A stretch of DNA of 64,000 nt from Lachnospiraceae bacterium (GTDB taxonomy: Bacteria; Bacillota; Clostridia; Lachnospirales; Lachnospiraceae), in the NCBI GenBank assembly GCA_017470985.1, contig JAFUXA010000008.1, forward strand, positions 1 to 64,000. The letters are read 5' to 3'. A program made the translations under genes and the position numbers. The notes under the pieces are model-generated. The model ran no database searches and had not been told where the DNA came from. It saw only the letters and a program-made list of their open reading frames with translations. Of the stretch, positions 7,101 through 17,068 are shown one piece after another (positions within the stretch are counted from its first letter, which is position 1; each line of letters opens with the position of its first letter).

Positions 7101-7984
7101 TTAATACCGTCCCTTTCCTTCTGCAACAGAAAGCAGATGCTCGCCGTATGGAGATTTCCCATAGAGTTTAGCTGATTCTAAGAGTTTGGCTGAATCAATC
7201 CACCCATTGATAAACGCAATTTCCTCTGGCGCAGAGATGGTGATCCCCTACCGGGATTCGATTGTTTCCACAAAATTTGCAGCCTGAAACAGGCTAGTCA
7301 TCGTACCTGTATCTAACCAAGCAAATCCGCGGCCAAGGAGCTTGACATCAAGAAGAGAGTCCTTCAGATACATCTCATTCAGTGTGCTTATCTCCAGTTC
7401 ATCACGAGTGGAAGGCTTGACTTGGTTTGCACGAGTAGCGACACCAGAGGGATAGAAATAGAGTCCGGTAACAGCATAATTGCTCTCCGGCTCTTTCGGC
7501 TTCTCCTCAATACTTGTTGCCCGTCCATCCTCGTCAAAAGCGACCACGCCGAACCTCTCTGGGTCTGTAACGTAGGAACCGAAGACAGTAGCTCTGCCGT
7601 TCTCCTCCGCATCCACAACTGCCTCCTGCAGCAGCCTTCTGAATCCATTACTATAGAAAATGTTATCACCAAGTACCATAGCGCTGGCGTCATCACCGAT
7701 GAATTCTTCGCCTAGGATGAATGCCTGGGCAAGGCCATCCGGGCTCGATTGTACACAGTATGATAATTCCACACCGAACTGACTGCCATCACCCAGTAGC
7801 TCCTCGAACCGAGGGAGATCTGTCGGCGTAGAGATAATAGGAATCTCTCTAATCCCCGCAAGCATAAGCGTACTGAGCGGGTAATAAATCATCGGCTTAT
7901 CGTATACAGGCAGCAGTTGCTTGTTACCATTGTTGGCGGATAAAGCCTGGTACCGGCACCTCCGGCGAGAATTATGCCTTTCAT
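7101..7984 (-). pseudogene. rfbA: Glucose-1-phosphate thymidylyltransferase RfbA, two lesions
   Basis: Would make dTDP-glucose from glucose-1-phosphate. The start [16 protein letters not shown] (ATG 7984) is in one frame, and the rest ([20 protein letters not shown] onwards) is in another, so a frameshift lies near codon 16, right in the nucleotide-binding loop. The main part keeps [12 protein letters not shown] and [15 protein letters not shown] at 7248-7250 then interrupts the frame where homologues have a sense codon (ESR-stop-GITISAPEEIAFINGW), and the true C-terminus AEGKGRY follows in frame to 7101. Two independent lesions argue for real decay. Its GC-richer codon use contrasts with wzx upstream. 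Confidence 0.9.
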
Positions 7985-8012
7985 CTTCTACTACTCCCAT
8001 TTAACACTATAT

Positions 8013-9473
8013 TTATGAATCTCTACTTTTAAGTGCCATAAATAAACGCATTATTTTAGCTCTTTTGATAATAATTAAAAGAATACCAATAATTATGACA
8101 ATATATCGAATTATAAAATAATCATAAATCAAAGCAATGCTCAATGATAACACTACTATCGCAATGCTCAAAAATATGAAACGCCGTGTCTCAAGACAAT
8201 AACTGCCATTTGTCTTATCTTTTATCAAATAATATGTATACGCAAAATGTGCAACAGTAAAAATTGTATAACATATCAACGTGGTATATGCAGCCGCTAT
8301 ATATCCAAAATACTTAATTCCAAAGTAATTTAGAACAATATTCAAAGCAGCGCCGCTCATGGAAACATACATAGTAAATTTATTTTTATCATAATAAAAC
8401 TCGATATTCGCATATACCGTATACGCAAATGTAAAAAAAGTGCTCACAGCAACAGGAGGAATAACAAAGCGTGCCTCATAATACTTTCGATCTGCCAGAA
8501 TCATCATAATCTCTGGAGCAAAAGCAACAAACATCAGTATACACACTGCAATAAAAACAAAGATTCCAAATAATGTATCATCTATCTTCTTCAGTTTTCC
8601 TTTCTCAAGTTGACCATATTGCCATGGAACTAATGCTGAATTAATACTTTGTGTTAATATCTTTATCATTAGTCCAGCGTTATATGCAACGCCGTAGAGG
8701 CCTGCCGCTGCCATCCCCACCATTTTTTGAATCATTATTCTGTCAAACTGATCAAGAATATACAATGAGATATAGTGGAGAAGCAAGGGCAGATTAAATG
8801 TTATGGCGAATACAGCGTACTCTTTTTTAAACCACGTAGACGATTTTCTTCTATTATATGCAAATAGAATTATTCCAAACAAAGAGTTAACAATCACACA
8901 TGAGAGAATTCTTGCATACCCTTTTTCTTCAGAATAATAGACCATTATCACTCCAATAATAGCGTTCAGAAACGCCATCAACAGAGTGACCCAAACTACA
9001 GGTTTATATATGTATTCATACCTTTTTCTAATAGTCCAAAAATCTACTGAAGGGAAAAAGATTAATTCCGCAAAAATAGAAACCATAATAAATGTGGGTA
9101 ACTCAATAAACGCATTAACTGGTTTTCGTATTATGAAATAAGCAAAAAGCAAAATCAATGCGAGACATGCTGTAATCGTTTGCATTGTAGAAGTATATCC
9201 ATCGCGGTCATATGGATACTTACTCATGCCTTTATTAAAAACAGCAAAAGGAAGCCTTAATGTAGTAAATATCATAAAAATCTGAAGCCATGAATTATAG
9301 ATATTGTACTGTCCATACTGCACTGTTGTCATCATTCTTGTAAAGATTGGAGTAGTAATAAGCGCCAGACATCTTTGCAGTGCGTTACAAAACACAAACC
9401 ATATCGTTGCTTTTGCAGCAATTGGCAATGCTTTGTATTTCTCTGAAAGCTTCCTCACCATTAACGTCATCAT
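8013..9473 (-). CDS. wzx: Wzx-type polysaccharide flippase
   Basis: Integral membrane protein of the MOP superfamily (about 486 residues, 12-14 predicted membrane segments) that would flip undecaprenyl-PP-linked repeat units across the membrane. The N-terminus has AKATIWFVFCNALQRCLALI and TPIFTRMMTTVQYGQYNIYNSW (shown in part), typical of Wzx. I place the start at ATG 9473, 7 nt after AAGAGG; the upstream TTG at 9494 is inside the TupA-like gene. It pairs with wzy at 12756-14030 to define a Wzx/Wzy-dependent pathway. Confidence 0.88.
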   Translation of the reverse strand: MMTLMVRKLSEKYKALPIAAKATIWFVFCNALQRCLALITTPIFTRMMTTVQYGQYNIYNSWLQIFMIFTTLRLPFAVFNKGMSKYPYDRDGYTSTMQTITACLALILLFAYFIIRKPVNAFIELPTFIMVSIFAELIFFPSVDFWTIRKRYEYIYKPVVWVTLLMAFLNAIIGVIMVYYSEEKGYARILSCVIVNSLFGIILFAYNRRKSSTWFKKEYAVFAITFNLPLLLHYISLYILDQFDRIMIQKMVGMAAAGLYGVAYNAGLMIKILTQSINSALVPWQYGQLEKGKLKKIDDTLFGIFVFIAVCILMFVAFAPEIMMILADRKYYEARFVIPPVAVSTFFTFAYTVYANIEFYYDKNKFTMYVSMSGAALNIVLNYFGIKYFGYIAAAYTTLICYTIFTVAHFAYTYYLIKDKTNGSYCLETRRFIFLSIAIVVLSLSIALIYDYFIIRYIVIIIGILLIIIKRAKIMRLFMALKSRDS

Positions 9474-9483
9474 ATAATACCTC

Positions 9484-10428
9484 TTAAGGATCAATCATCC
9501 ATAAGTCACCTAATACATAGTCCATAGCAGCCGGAGTTATTTCTTCAAATCCAGCCCCATTTGTAAATGTTAATTCACCAAAATAAATTCTGCCGTCAAC
9601 ATTATATAAATCGACCCTTACATGTTTAAACCCTTCAGATAGTGTTTCCGCAATTTCAACCATTTTATCAAAGTTTTCGGGCATATCTATGGATGAAGCA
9701 GAATTACCATAATGAAACTGATTCCAATTTTGTAAATTCCAATTCAAATCATATACATTCCTTTTATGATTCGAATATCTCCCAATATCAACCCAACAAT
9801 AGTAAGGTCTACCATTAAAGCAAAGAAATTTATAGTCCTTTAAATCCCCATCATCAGTAGAAATGTATTTTTCCGCAATAATAAGTGGTTTAATTGAGGA
9901 ATAGTGCATTTCGCACGCATATGTTGCATAATCCGTCGCCAAAGAAGTAACAATTATTCGTTTAAGGCGCAATCGATCTGCAGGACTCATTTGATTTTTA
10001 TTTCGTATAACAACAACATCGCTTGACCCATGGTTTGTTTTCATAACAAACTGATTAGGAAGCGTGTTGAAATTGATTTCTGAGTACTTTTCCCATGTTC
10101 CGATAATAGGTATCAAATACTCGCCGCCTATTTTACTTTCTACCCATTTACGAACTCTATATTTATCTGTCAGTTCACTCTTTAACGGATATAAATTAAA
10201 TATTTTCTCCCATTGCATTTTTTCCGTATATGATCTTAAACTACTCCAATTTAATGCACGTCCTTGCCTTTGCTTATACATTTCAGAATCAATATTAGCT
10301 ACCTCTTCCTGAGACAATTTCGCAAATCTTTCATTCCTAATCTTAACTTTAAATAATCTATATGGCATAAAAGCATAACTAATCATCTCATATAGTAATG
10401 AGTTTCTTCTAATTAGTTCTTTAATCAT
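9484..10428 (-). CDS. TupA-like ATP-grasp protein
   Basis: A 314-residue protein of the TupA-like ATP-grasp family, commonly found in EPS and teichuronopeptide loci, where it is thought to ligate an amino acid or peptide to a sugar acid. Visible features are LPNQFVMKTNHGSSDVVV (ATP-binding strand and loop), PLIIAEKYIS, DYKFLCFNGRPYYCWVD and the metal-binding HVRVDLYNVDGRIYFGELTF (in two parts HVRVDLY and YFGELTF). The N-terminal ~60 residues are basic and amphipathic and may touch the membrane. UDP-glucose dehydrogenase in the same operon can supply a uronic acid acceptor, which fits this role (inference). Confidence 0.8.
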   Translation of the reverse strand: MIKELIRRNSLLYEMISYAFMPYRLFKVKIRNERFAKLSQEEVANIDSEMYKQRQGRALNWSSLRSYTEKMQWEKIFNLYPLKSELTDKYRVRKWVESKIGGEYLIPIIGTWEKYSEINFNTLPNQFVMKTNHGSSDVVVIRNKNQMSPADRLRLKRIIVTSLATDYATYACEMHYSSIKPLIIAEKYISTDDGDLKDYKFLCFNGRPYYCWVDIGRYSNHKRNVYDLNWNLQNWNQFHYGNSASSIDMPENFDKMVEIAETLSEGFKHVRVDLYNVDGRIYFGELTFTNGAGFEEITPAAMDYVLGDLWMIDP

Positions 10429-10464
10429 ATCAAAACCTCTTTGGATAGTTAATTTGTCTATATT

Positions 10465-11619
10465 TCAGTCTTTTCTGCCCGCTTTCTTAACAATGCGTTT
10501 TGCTTTTACAAGTATATCTATGGCAAACACTTTCGCTTTAAAGAATTTTTCTAATAATTCAGTATTTTTATGTTTCTTCTCAGCGAAAAATTGATCTCTT
10601 TTATTTCTATTATATGTATTCTCTCTGCTACGATAGATATATGAATAATAATCCGAATCTACTTCTTCTACATGTATTCCTTCCAAATGTTTAAAACAAT
10701 CCAATCCTTTTTGTGTATTACAAATAACCAACCCAACACCTGGCTCATTAGCATACTCTTTTTTATATTTTTCAATATACCAAAAATCGCCCAGCGTTAT
10801 ATCTGCAATGTGGTTACTTGTTGAATACTTACAATGATAACAGCTACGCCTTAAAAATGTATTTTGGAAATAATTATATAAGTACCAATCATGCATCTGA
10901 TCTTTGTTGTATACATCACCATTACTAAAAGCAACGTTGAACCTAGCATTCCATCCATTTCCCTTTGGTCTAAAATCAACTAGTACAACTTCTCGTCCTT
11001 TAGATATAAAATCAAGATGCTTTTTGTACATCTTCTGAGACGGAACTCCATGACATAAAACATCAATTGTAATCAAGTTCTTATAATCACATCCTAAATA
11101 AGCGTATAACGCTGCAATCTGACATGGCGTACCAGAGAAAATAACTTTATTTCCCTTTTGAAGTTCAGATTTTGCCTCATACAGACTATTTGTTATTTGA
11201 GAAATTACATACTTTGACTTCCTTAGTCTTGAATAATGATTGCTATTACACCTTATATGTACAACTGACTTCCAGTCATTTGAAAAAGCAGCGCCAAAAA
11301 CATACGTATTCTTATCGCACAGCGAATCTATTATAGAAGAAAAAATGCCTCCTGATGAACTGCATAATCTAATATTATCTTGTCTCCACGCACAGAATCC
11401 AACAGGTGTAAAACATTTGTTTGATTCAAAATCGTGTTTAATATGGCATTTCTCAATGCATTTTCCGCAACCAATACATTTATTTTCATCAATTGTTGGA
11501 AACATAAAATCTTCCGTATCTGGAGATAATGTAATACATTTACATGGACATGCTAAACTGCAGGCTCCACACCCTGTACAATTCTCTTTTAAATCATTAA
11601 TTGATATGACAATATTCAT
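10465..11619 (-). CDS. FrhB-like Fe-S protein paired with pyruvyl transferase
   Basis: A 384-residue protein with two ferredoxin-type 4Fe-4S motifs at the N-terminus (CTGCGACSLACPC and CIGCGKCIEKCH) followed by the coenzyme F420 hydrogenase/dehydrogenase beta-subunit fold: SSGGIFSS, VIFSGTPCQIAAL, DVLCHGVPS and LRRSCYHCKYS with ADITLGDFW. Such proteins are often encoded directly next to polysaccharide pyruvyl transferases in gut and rumen EPS loci, as here (16 nt apart). These bacteria lack F420, so the cofactor is more likely flavin. A redox step tied to sugar modification is plausible but unproven. Confidence 0.82.
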   Translation of the reverse strand: MNIVISINDLKENCTGCGACSLACPCKCITLSPDTEDFMFPTIDENKCIGCGKCIEKCHIKHDFESNKCFTPVGFCAWRQDNIRLCSSSGGIFSSIIDSLCDKNTYVFGAAFSNDWKSVVHIRCNSNHYSRLRKSKYVISQITNSLYEAKSELQKGNKVIFSGTPCQIAALYAYLGCDYKNLITIDVLCHGVPSQKMYKKHLDFISKGREVVLVDFRPKGNGWNARFNVAFSNGDVYNKDQMHDWYLYNYFQNTFLRRSCYHCKYSTSNHIADITLGDFWYIEKYKKEYANEPGVGLVICNTQKGLDCFKHLEGIHVEEVDSDYYSYIYRSRENTYNRNKRDQFFAEKKHKNTELLEKFFKAKVFAIDILVKAKRIVKKAGRKD

Positions 11620-11635
11620 GACAACACCTATGCAG

Positions 11636-12730
11636 TCAAACAGTTAAGTTATCAGCTAAAAATCGCAATGATTCTTCTTTTCTTTTGTTGTGATTATCAA
11701 TAGCGTTAATAAAACAAGGATTATTATTAATGCGTATATCTGTATATGGATAATCAACTAATCGATCCAGAATAGCTAAATCATTCAACAAATCATATAG
11801 TCTGCTATCTTTACAATTAATTCTAAAAGACACAAATTTTTTCTGAAAGAGAAAGGAGAAGACAGTACCATGAAACGAAGAGGTCAAGACGATTTCTGCA
11901 TTATCAATCAACCAAACGAATTCCTCAGGCCCAACGTCCCAGAGTATAGTATCACCAAATCGTGGAAGTCTAACATTTGTTGCTATGTTAACCACATCTA
12001 AACCAGTTTCTTTCTTTATATATTCAACAGTGTGTATTATTTCTTGATTAACATGAAGGAAATAACACAAAATATACTTATGTCCGACTAATCTACTATA
12101 CTCTATTTCAATTGTTCTCCACTCTTGGACATTTAATAGTAGAGTAGGATCCAGGACAACCTTTCCGTTATATCCCAGTTCGTGCAATATCGGTATACCG
12201 CTCTTTTCTCGAATTGAAATATCATCAAGATTCAACAAGAGGGTAGAAATCGGATTAAAATAATTTGAGTCAAGGTAATTATTGCCGAAAGAAGCCGCAT
12301 ATGATATTTTTTTTGCGTTTTTTTCTCCAAAATCTAGGAAATAAACCGGTGAAAAAAGTATACTTGGATTCCACACTTGATCACTTCCCACAATATACGT
12401 ATCAAATCTTGGAGGATTCTTTCTAAAATCATCCAAGCAAATATATGGGTCAGTTAATGAAAAATACCTGTCTCTAAAACTCTGAAACTTAAAAGATCCT
12501 CTCTTAATCTCATTATAGTGTTTGATGCTCAATATATTTGTTTTAATATCTTGTATTGAATCAATCTTCTTCAATACTTGATATGTTTCATTGCCAATTG
12601 CTCCATTATAGTTGATAATTCTTGCTTCGCACCCAAGTTTTTCTACAGCAGTCTTTAGTGCAAATGCTTGTAGCACAGCGCCAAAATTCTTAGACATCTT
12701 TGTAATAATACCTACGCTTTTAAAGATCAT
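11636..12730 (-). CDS. Polysaccharide pyruvyl transferase family protein
   Basis: Predicted to transfer pyruvate from phosphoenolpyruvate to a sugar hydroxyl pair, adding acidic ketals to the glycan (CsaB/ExoV-type fold, about 364 residues). I place the start at ATG 12730 (MIFKSVGIITK), which has AGGAGG 10 nt upstream; the frame stays open further up into wzy. Signature pieces are NFGAVLQAFALKTAVEKLG, DTYIVGSDQVWNPSI, YAASFGNN, VVLDPTLLL, and near the C-terminus LTSSFHGTVFSFLF with KFVSFR. It ends 16 nt before the FrhB-like gene. Confidence 0.85.
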   Translation of the reverse strand: MIFKSVGIITKMSKNFGAVLQAFALKTAVEKLGCEARIINYNGAIGNETYQVLKKIDSIQDIKTNILSIKHYNEIKRGSFKFQSFRDRYFSLTDPYICLDDFRKNPPRFDTYIVGSDQVWNPSILFSPVYFLDFGEKNAKKISYAASFGNNYLDSNYFNPISTLLLNLDDISIREKSGIPILHELGYNGKVVLDPTLLLNVQEWRTIEIEYSRLVGHKYILCYFLHVNQEIIHTVEYIKKETGLDVVNIATNVRLPRFGDTILWDVGPEEFVWLIDNAEIVLTSSFHGTVFSFLFQKKFVSFRINCKDSRLYDLLNDLAILDRLVDYPYTDIRINNNPCFINAIDNHNKRKEESLRFLADNLTV

Positions 12731-12755
12731 TGCACTATAGCCTCCTAAGCCACTA

Positions 12756-14030
12756 TCATCTGCAAAAATAATTAACCATTGCAAATGACATAATCGAAAT
12801 AAAATAAAATGCAATATATTCTGGATCATAAAGTGGATTTCCGGCAAATCCATATGACAATAAATATGTTTGTGTCAAAAACGAAAAACAAATTGCAACT
12901 TTATAGATATGTTCATTACCTGAATGAACACATTTTTGCAATAATACTCTGGTCTTGTTCCATATTATTATCATTAGTGCAATAACTGCGCTTCCAATAG
13001 GAATACCTAATTCCGCTAATAGTTGTATGTAAATATTGTGGCAATTAAATCTAGCGCCACTTTCTGTTATATAATTCTCCCATCCTACTCCTAGCATAGG
13101 ATATTTCTTTATTAATTCAATTCCCAGATTCCAATAATAATATCTGCCATTACCGATGTCCCCGGATTCCATCAGTGTAATGAGTCTCGACACAGTTGGG
13201 AATAGTTCTGAAAAATACGACTCTATTAATGGTATACCAATCGAATATACTAAAAACGCAGCTATTGAAACTCCAAATAGTATTTTAAATCGTTTCCCAA
13301 GATTTGACGCTGCAAAAAAGCAAAAAATCATTACCGAAAAAAATGAAAAAACAAGAGCAGCTCTTTTCCCTGACAAGAGAATTGCACTGACAGAAATCAA
13401 TAATAACGCAACGTGAAGAAAATTTCTTTTTTTGTTTTCTACAGAATCAACATATATGTTTGCGAATAACACACTAAATCCAAGCATGATATAGCAACAC
13501 ACGATTGCCACCTGAGTAGTTAATCCAGAATTATATCCGGTCGCTTTTAAGAAGATAAACTTTTCTTGGTATAGTTCAGGAAACAGCGGTCGTGCAAAAC
13601 TGTAAAATTGGTCGGGTCTTAGTGCTTGAATAATAACTGTCAGTGAATAGAACAGACCAATAATGACAAGTATCTTGTATAGAGTTTGTGCCCATTTATC
13701 AGTTTTAGAAATCATCAAGCAACATGCCATTGCAAATATATATTCAAGCAATATGCTTAACATCTGATTTCCTCGCGTTAGCATACAAATTATTATTATC
13801 CCATATAACAAGAAAACCGAAAAGTTCGACGGGAGTATCTTTGATACTTTCCCGTTTATTAATACAAAGCTAAACATCATTAGGAGAATTCCCACGATGT
13901 ACAATGCTGGAACTTTAATAATCCCCCTAGTCAACGCCTGAAAAATGCAATACGTAAAAGGATATATCAGCCCTATAGCTAACGCAAAATGCATTATTGT
14001 ATATAAAGATATATATATTTTGTGTTTCAT
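12756..14030 (-). CDS. wzy: Wzy-type O-antigen/EPS polymerase
   Basis: Membrane polymerase (424 residues, 10-12 hydrophobic segments) that would join lipid-linked repeat units on the outer face of the membrane. Supporting features are the long outer loop after LIESYFSELF, the RYYYWNLGIELIKKYPMLGVG block typical of the Wzy_C/O-antigen ligase fold, and HNIYIQLLAELGI. Sequence conservation in this family is low, so the call rests on topology, these motifs and context between the glycosyltransferases and the pyruvyl transferase. The 3' end lies just upstream of the pyruvyl transferase start. Confidence 0.85.
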   Translation of the reverse strand: MKHKIYISLYTIMHFALAIGLIYPFTYCIFQALTRGIIKVPALYIVGILLMMFSFVLINGKVSKILPSNFSVFLLYGIIIICMLTRGNQMLSILLEYIFAMACCLMISKTDKWAQTLYKILVIIGLFYSLTVIIQALRPDQFYSFARPLFPELYQEKFIFLKATGYNSGLTTQVAIVCCYIMLGFSVLFANIYVDSVENKKRNFLHVALLLISVSAILLSGKRAALVFSFFSVMIFCFFAASNLGKRFKILFGVSIAAFLVYSIGIPLIESYFSELFPTVSRLITLMESGDIGNGRYYYWNLGIELIKKYPMLGVGWENYITESGARFNCHNIYIQLLAELGIPIGSAVIALMIIIWNKTRVLLQKCVHSGNEHIYKVAICFSFLTQTYLLSYGFAGNPLYDPEYIAFYFISIMSFAMVNYFCR

Positions 14031-14053
14031 TATCTCACCTATATCTACAGTAT

Positions 14054-15085
14054 TTATCTTTTAATTCTCGAATACATACCACTCATCACAATGCAGCAAT
14101 AATACAATCTGTGTTTAATGAGCCATAGTTTAATCCTTGCATTGAAATCAAACTCATCCGGTATATAGTTCTTTAAAGCCCTATAATACTCATTTTCTTT
14201 TACATACTTTTTTAAGTCTGCCTCTTTTTCAATAATCGATTTTTTATTTTTCCTATGCAGGATGTCCAGTCCCAAATACTCATTCAACAATTTACACATC
14301 ACCGTATTTATCTGTTTATTATTCATACAGGAATGCTTATTGTTGAAAGCTCGTATTTCACGGCCGACATTTGAAAGATAAATGCCAATTTTGGAATTGT
14401 AATTATTTACAATGGATTCTTCATTTCTGATATAGCAATATCCTTCCAGAGCAACAAAATCTACCGATGGACATCTCTCCAAACAATACATCATGAAGAC
14501 TCTGTCCTGCATTTTTCGCAATGATGGTAGAAATCGTAAATTATACTGTAATAGAAAATCCTTTCTAAATACTTTACCCCAGGGCGATCCAATACAATAA
14601 CCATCATATGGTTCATTTTGACTGGCAATATTGTATACAAGTTCATTCGTATCCTTAATGCGAATGCCGGCACTTTTTGCCTCAATATCTTCTGTTGTAA
14701 AAGAATCATCTCTCCTATATTTAAAAAAACAAATATCAAACTTGTTATTCTTGGCATATTTTGCAACAGAAAATACTACATCAATCTGAACAATATCATC
14801 AGAATCCACAAAGCAAATATAATTACCATGCGCTTTCTCTATTCCAAGGTTTCTAGCAACCGATACGCCTTGATTCTCTTGATGATAGATATATACATTA
14901 TTATCAATGTTCGCGAATTTGTCACATATTTCCGATGCCCCATTTGTTGAACCATCGTCAACTACGATTATTTCTATTGCATCATTTTTTTTATCCACAA
15001 CACTTCTTAATGATGCATAAAGCAATTCGCCTTTGATATTGTACACAGGAACAACAATTGTCAAAAAAATATCTTTCTGATTCAT
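14054..15085 (-). CDS. Family 2 glycosyltransferase
   Basis: Inverting GT-A glycosyltransferase (about 343 residues) that would add a sugar to the repeat unit at the inner membrane face. Motifs: LTIVVPVYN, EIIVVDDGSTNGA and the metal-binding ICFVDSDDI, plus GVSVARNLGIEKAHG. I prefer ATG 15085 because the TGAGG that overlaps the stop of the preceding gene is 9 nt upstream; an ATG at 15094 is too close to it. The C-terminal ~100 residues are helical and basic. Sugar specificity cannot be read. Confidence 0.88.
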   Translation of the reverse strand: MNQKDIFLTIVVPVYNIKGELLYASLRSVVDKKNDAIEIIVVDDGSTNGASEICDKFANIDNNVYIYHQENQGVSVARNLGIEKAHGNYICFVDSDDIVQIDVVFSVAKYAKNNKFDICFFKYRRDDSFTTEDIEAKSAGIRIKDTNELVYNIASQNEPYDGYCIGSPWGKVFRKDFLLQYNLRFLPSLRKMQDRVFMMYCLERCPSVDFVALEGYCYIRNEESIVNNYNSKIGIYLSNVGREIRAFNNKHSCMNNKQINTVMCKLLNEYLGLDILHRKNKKSIIEKEADLKKYVKENEYYRALKNYIPDEFDFNARIKLWLIKHRLYYCCIVMSGMYSRIKR

Positions 15086-15096
15086 CTGTATCATCC

Positions 15097-15942
15097 TCAG
15101 TTTCTTGCTCTGTTTAGAAGTTTTCTGGTTTTTTCTATTAGGATATAATCGATATACTTGTCTTTACCATTTTGAACATAAAACACATCATTATCTATTT
15201 TGCGTTTCATTACCATTGTAACCCATCGGGGAACGTATGAAATGTTACTAAGAAATTCACATGCTTCATATGTCGATTTTGCCATATTCATTTCGTCCGA
15301 TGATACGTTCTCTCCTGTATCTATATGCTTATACAGCTTATTAGTAACATATGTGAACTTTCTCCTTTGGCATAGCATTAATATCCACAATGCAAGGTCA
15401 TCAGCTCCATTAATTGTAAGAGGGTTATTGGTCCATTCAATGGGTATAGATTCTTTTTTTATCAAACAATGTCCTGGAGATAATATCCTGTTCTCTAAAT
15501 AAGCATATAAGAAAAGATTACTCACAAGTTTCTGCTTTTTCTCGCTTAGATATATTGGTTTATTACCCTTTGGTCGTATCAATTCACCATTAGCTACACA
15601 TACATCATGTTCTTTGATATTAGAGTAAGTGTCCAATAAAAACATATCAGATATTTCATCATCTTGGTCAAGCATAAGAACATAATTCCCTTGCGCCTCT
15701 TGCAATCCTCTAATTCTAGCCCCCTGGATACCAACGTTATTTTTATAGTTTAGGATTCTTAATGTGTAATTCAAACTGTCTTTTGGTTCTTTAACTCTAA
15801 CCCACGGGCTGTCGTTAACAATCAAAAGCTCTACCACTATATCGGTTCCAAGTTGCTCTACATTATTATTCACCATAGATACAATTCTATCTATGTAACA
15901 GTTTCCATTATAAAAAGGAATAATAACTGATATATCCACCAT
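15097..15942 (-). CDS. Family 2 glycosyltransferase
   Basis: A second GT-A type enzyme (281 residues). Motifs: DISVIIPFYNG, VELLIVNDSPW (DxS-like where many have DDGS), NVGIQGARIRGLQEAQG and LMLDQDDEIS. The GADDLALWILML stretch after residue 180 may form the acceptor base region. The start overlaps the stop of the preceding GT4 gene by one base (TAATG), so the two are translationally coupled. Specificity unknown. Confidence 0.87.
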   Translation of the reverse strand: MVDISVIIPFYNGNCYIDRIVSMVNNNVEQLGTDIVVELLIVNDSPWVRVKEPKDSLNYTLRILNYKNNVGIQGARIRGLQEAQGNYVLMLDQDDEISDMFLLDTYSNIKEHDVCVANGELIRPKGNKPIYLSEKKQKLVSNLFLYAYLENRILSPGHCLIKKESIPIEWTNNPLTINGADDLALWILMLCQRRKFTYVTNKLYKHIDTGENVSSDEMNMAKSTYEACEFLSNISYVPRWVTMVMKRKIDNDVFYVQNGKDKYIDYILIEKTRKLLNRARN

Positions 15943-17063
15943 TAAAAACTTCTTTCTAAGATTGTTTGTAATTCAAGTGCTGCAATCTTAATATTAAATA
16001 CACTGTTTCTCTTCTCTTCAGCTTTCTGAATACGCTCAACTCTTCGCGTCAGTTCAATAGCGTCAACCCATTCTTCTTCATTCCATCCATTTACATAAAC
16101 AACATTTTTGGTGAATTTTGCTTCTCTCGTAATTGTGTCGGCAACTACACATGGCAAGTCTGCCATTTGAGCCTCAACCATCGTCACAGGAAGGCCTTCA
16201 AATCTTGAAGGCATAACTAAAACATCAACAGCACTTAGTATCGAGGGTACATCTCCTCTTAACCCTGTAAAAATAACAGAATCTTCTAGAACAAGAGCTT
16301 TGACTTGATTATGAAGTTGGCTTTTAAGTTCCCCATCTCCAACTATTACAAGCATAGAGTCCGGATTCTTTCGATGATATGTAGCAAATGTCTTAATTAA
16401 ATAATCTTGGTTTTTTTGATAAGACAATCTGCCAACATTTGCAAGAACGAATTTATCTTTTAGTCCTAACTCGCTTCTTATGGAATCTCTCTCTTCTTTG
16501 TCGAATAAATAGTTTTCAACATCTACCCCATTATATATTGTCTTATATTTTTCTGACTCTGTATTCTGTTTTCCGAACATCCATTCTCCAGCAACTCTAG
16601 AACAAGCAAGGAACATTTTTGTATTTGAACACACATACGGCTTACATATTTTATGTAACAGAACTTTAATAGTTCTCCTTACATTGTTTGTATCATCTAT
16701 CTGTGTGCAATGTGAATGCACAAATATATCCCTAATTCCGGCTCTCTTTGCCGCATAAATATAAGCTGCTGCTATATATGCAGAATCAGAGTTGATGTGA
16801 ATTGTCTCGTATTTATTATCTCTGATAGTATCCGTTACCCATTTTATTGTGCCCATCATGCTTTTTTTGTGGTCGCATGTGAACATAATACCACCTTTAT
16901 TTCTAATCGCATTCTGATATTGTTCTTCAGGCAGTCCACTCTGCATTAGATAATCATATATAACAACGTTAGAGTCAAACTCCTGGCCCCATTTATATAC
17001 AATTGTCGCAACTCCAGCTTTACCTATATTAGCTGCCCCTGTAACTAAAACTCGTTTCGTCAT
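15942..17063 (-). CDS. Family 4 (GT-B) glycosyltransferase
   Basis: Retaining glycosyltransferase of the GT4 family (373 residues). The N-terminal domain carries VLVTGAANIGKAGVATIVY and HSHCTQIDD, the C-terminal domain KTIYNGVDVENY, VLANVGRLSYQKNQDYLI, MLVIVGDGELK and the E-x7-E motif in RFEGLPVTMVEAQ, as in capsule-type hexosyltransferases. It starts 5 nt after the FemAB-like gene and is followed at once by two GT2 genes, so three glycosyl transfers plus the initiating sugar suggest a repeat unit of about four sugars (inference). Confidence 0.9.
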   Translation of the reverse strand: MTKRVLVTGAANIGKAGVATIVYKWGQEFDSNVVIYDYLMQSGLPEEQYQNAIRNKGGIMFTCDHKKSMMGTIKWVTDTIRDNKYETIHINSDSAYIAAAYIYAAKRAGIRDIFVHSHCTQIDDTNNVRRTIKVLLHKICKPYVCSNTKMFLACSRVAGEWMFGKQNTESEKYKTIYNGVDVENYLFDKEERDSIRSELGLKDKFVLANVGRLSYQKNQDYLIKTFATYHRKNPDSMLVIVGDGELKSQLHNQVKALVLEDSVIFTGLRGDVPSILSAVDVLVMPSRFEGLPVTMVEAQMADLPCVVADTITREAKFTKNVVYVNGWNEEEWVDAIELTRRVERIQKAEEKRNSVFNIKIAALELQTILERSF

Positions 17064-17068
17064 ATTCC

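Noticed and set aside
11240-11647. 135-codon plus-strand open frame opposite the FrhB-like gene
   Set aside because: The minus-strand frame has clear Fe-S motifs and operon context; the plus-strand frame is a shadow.
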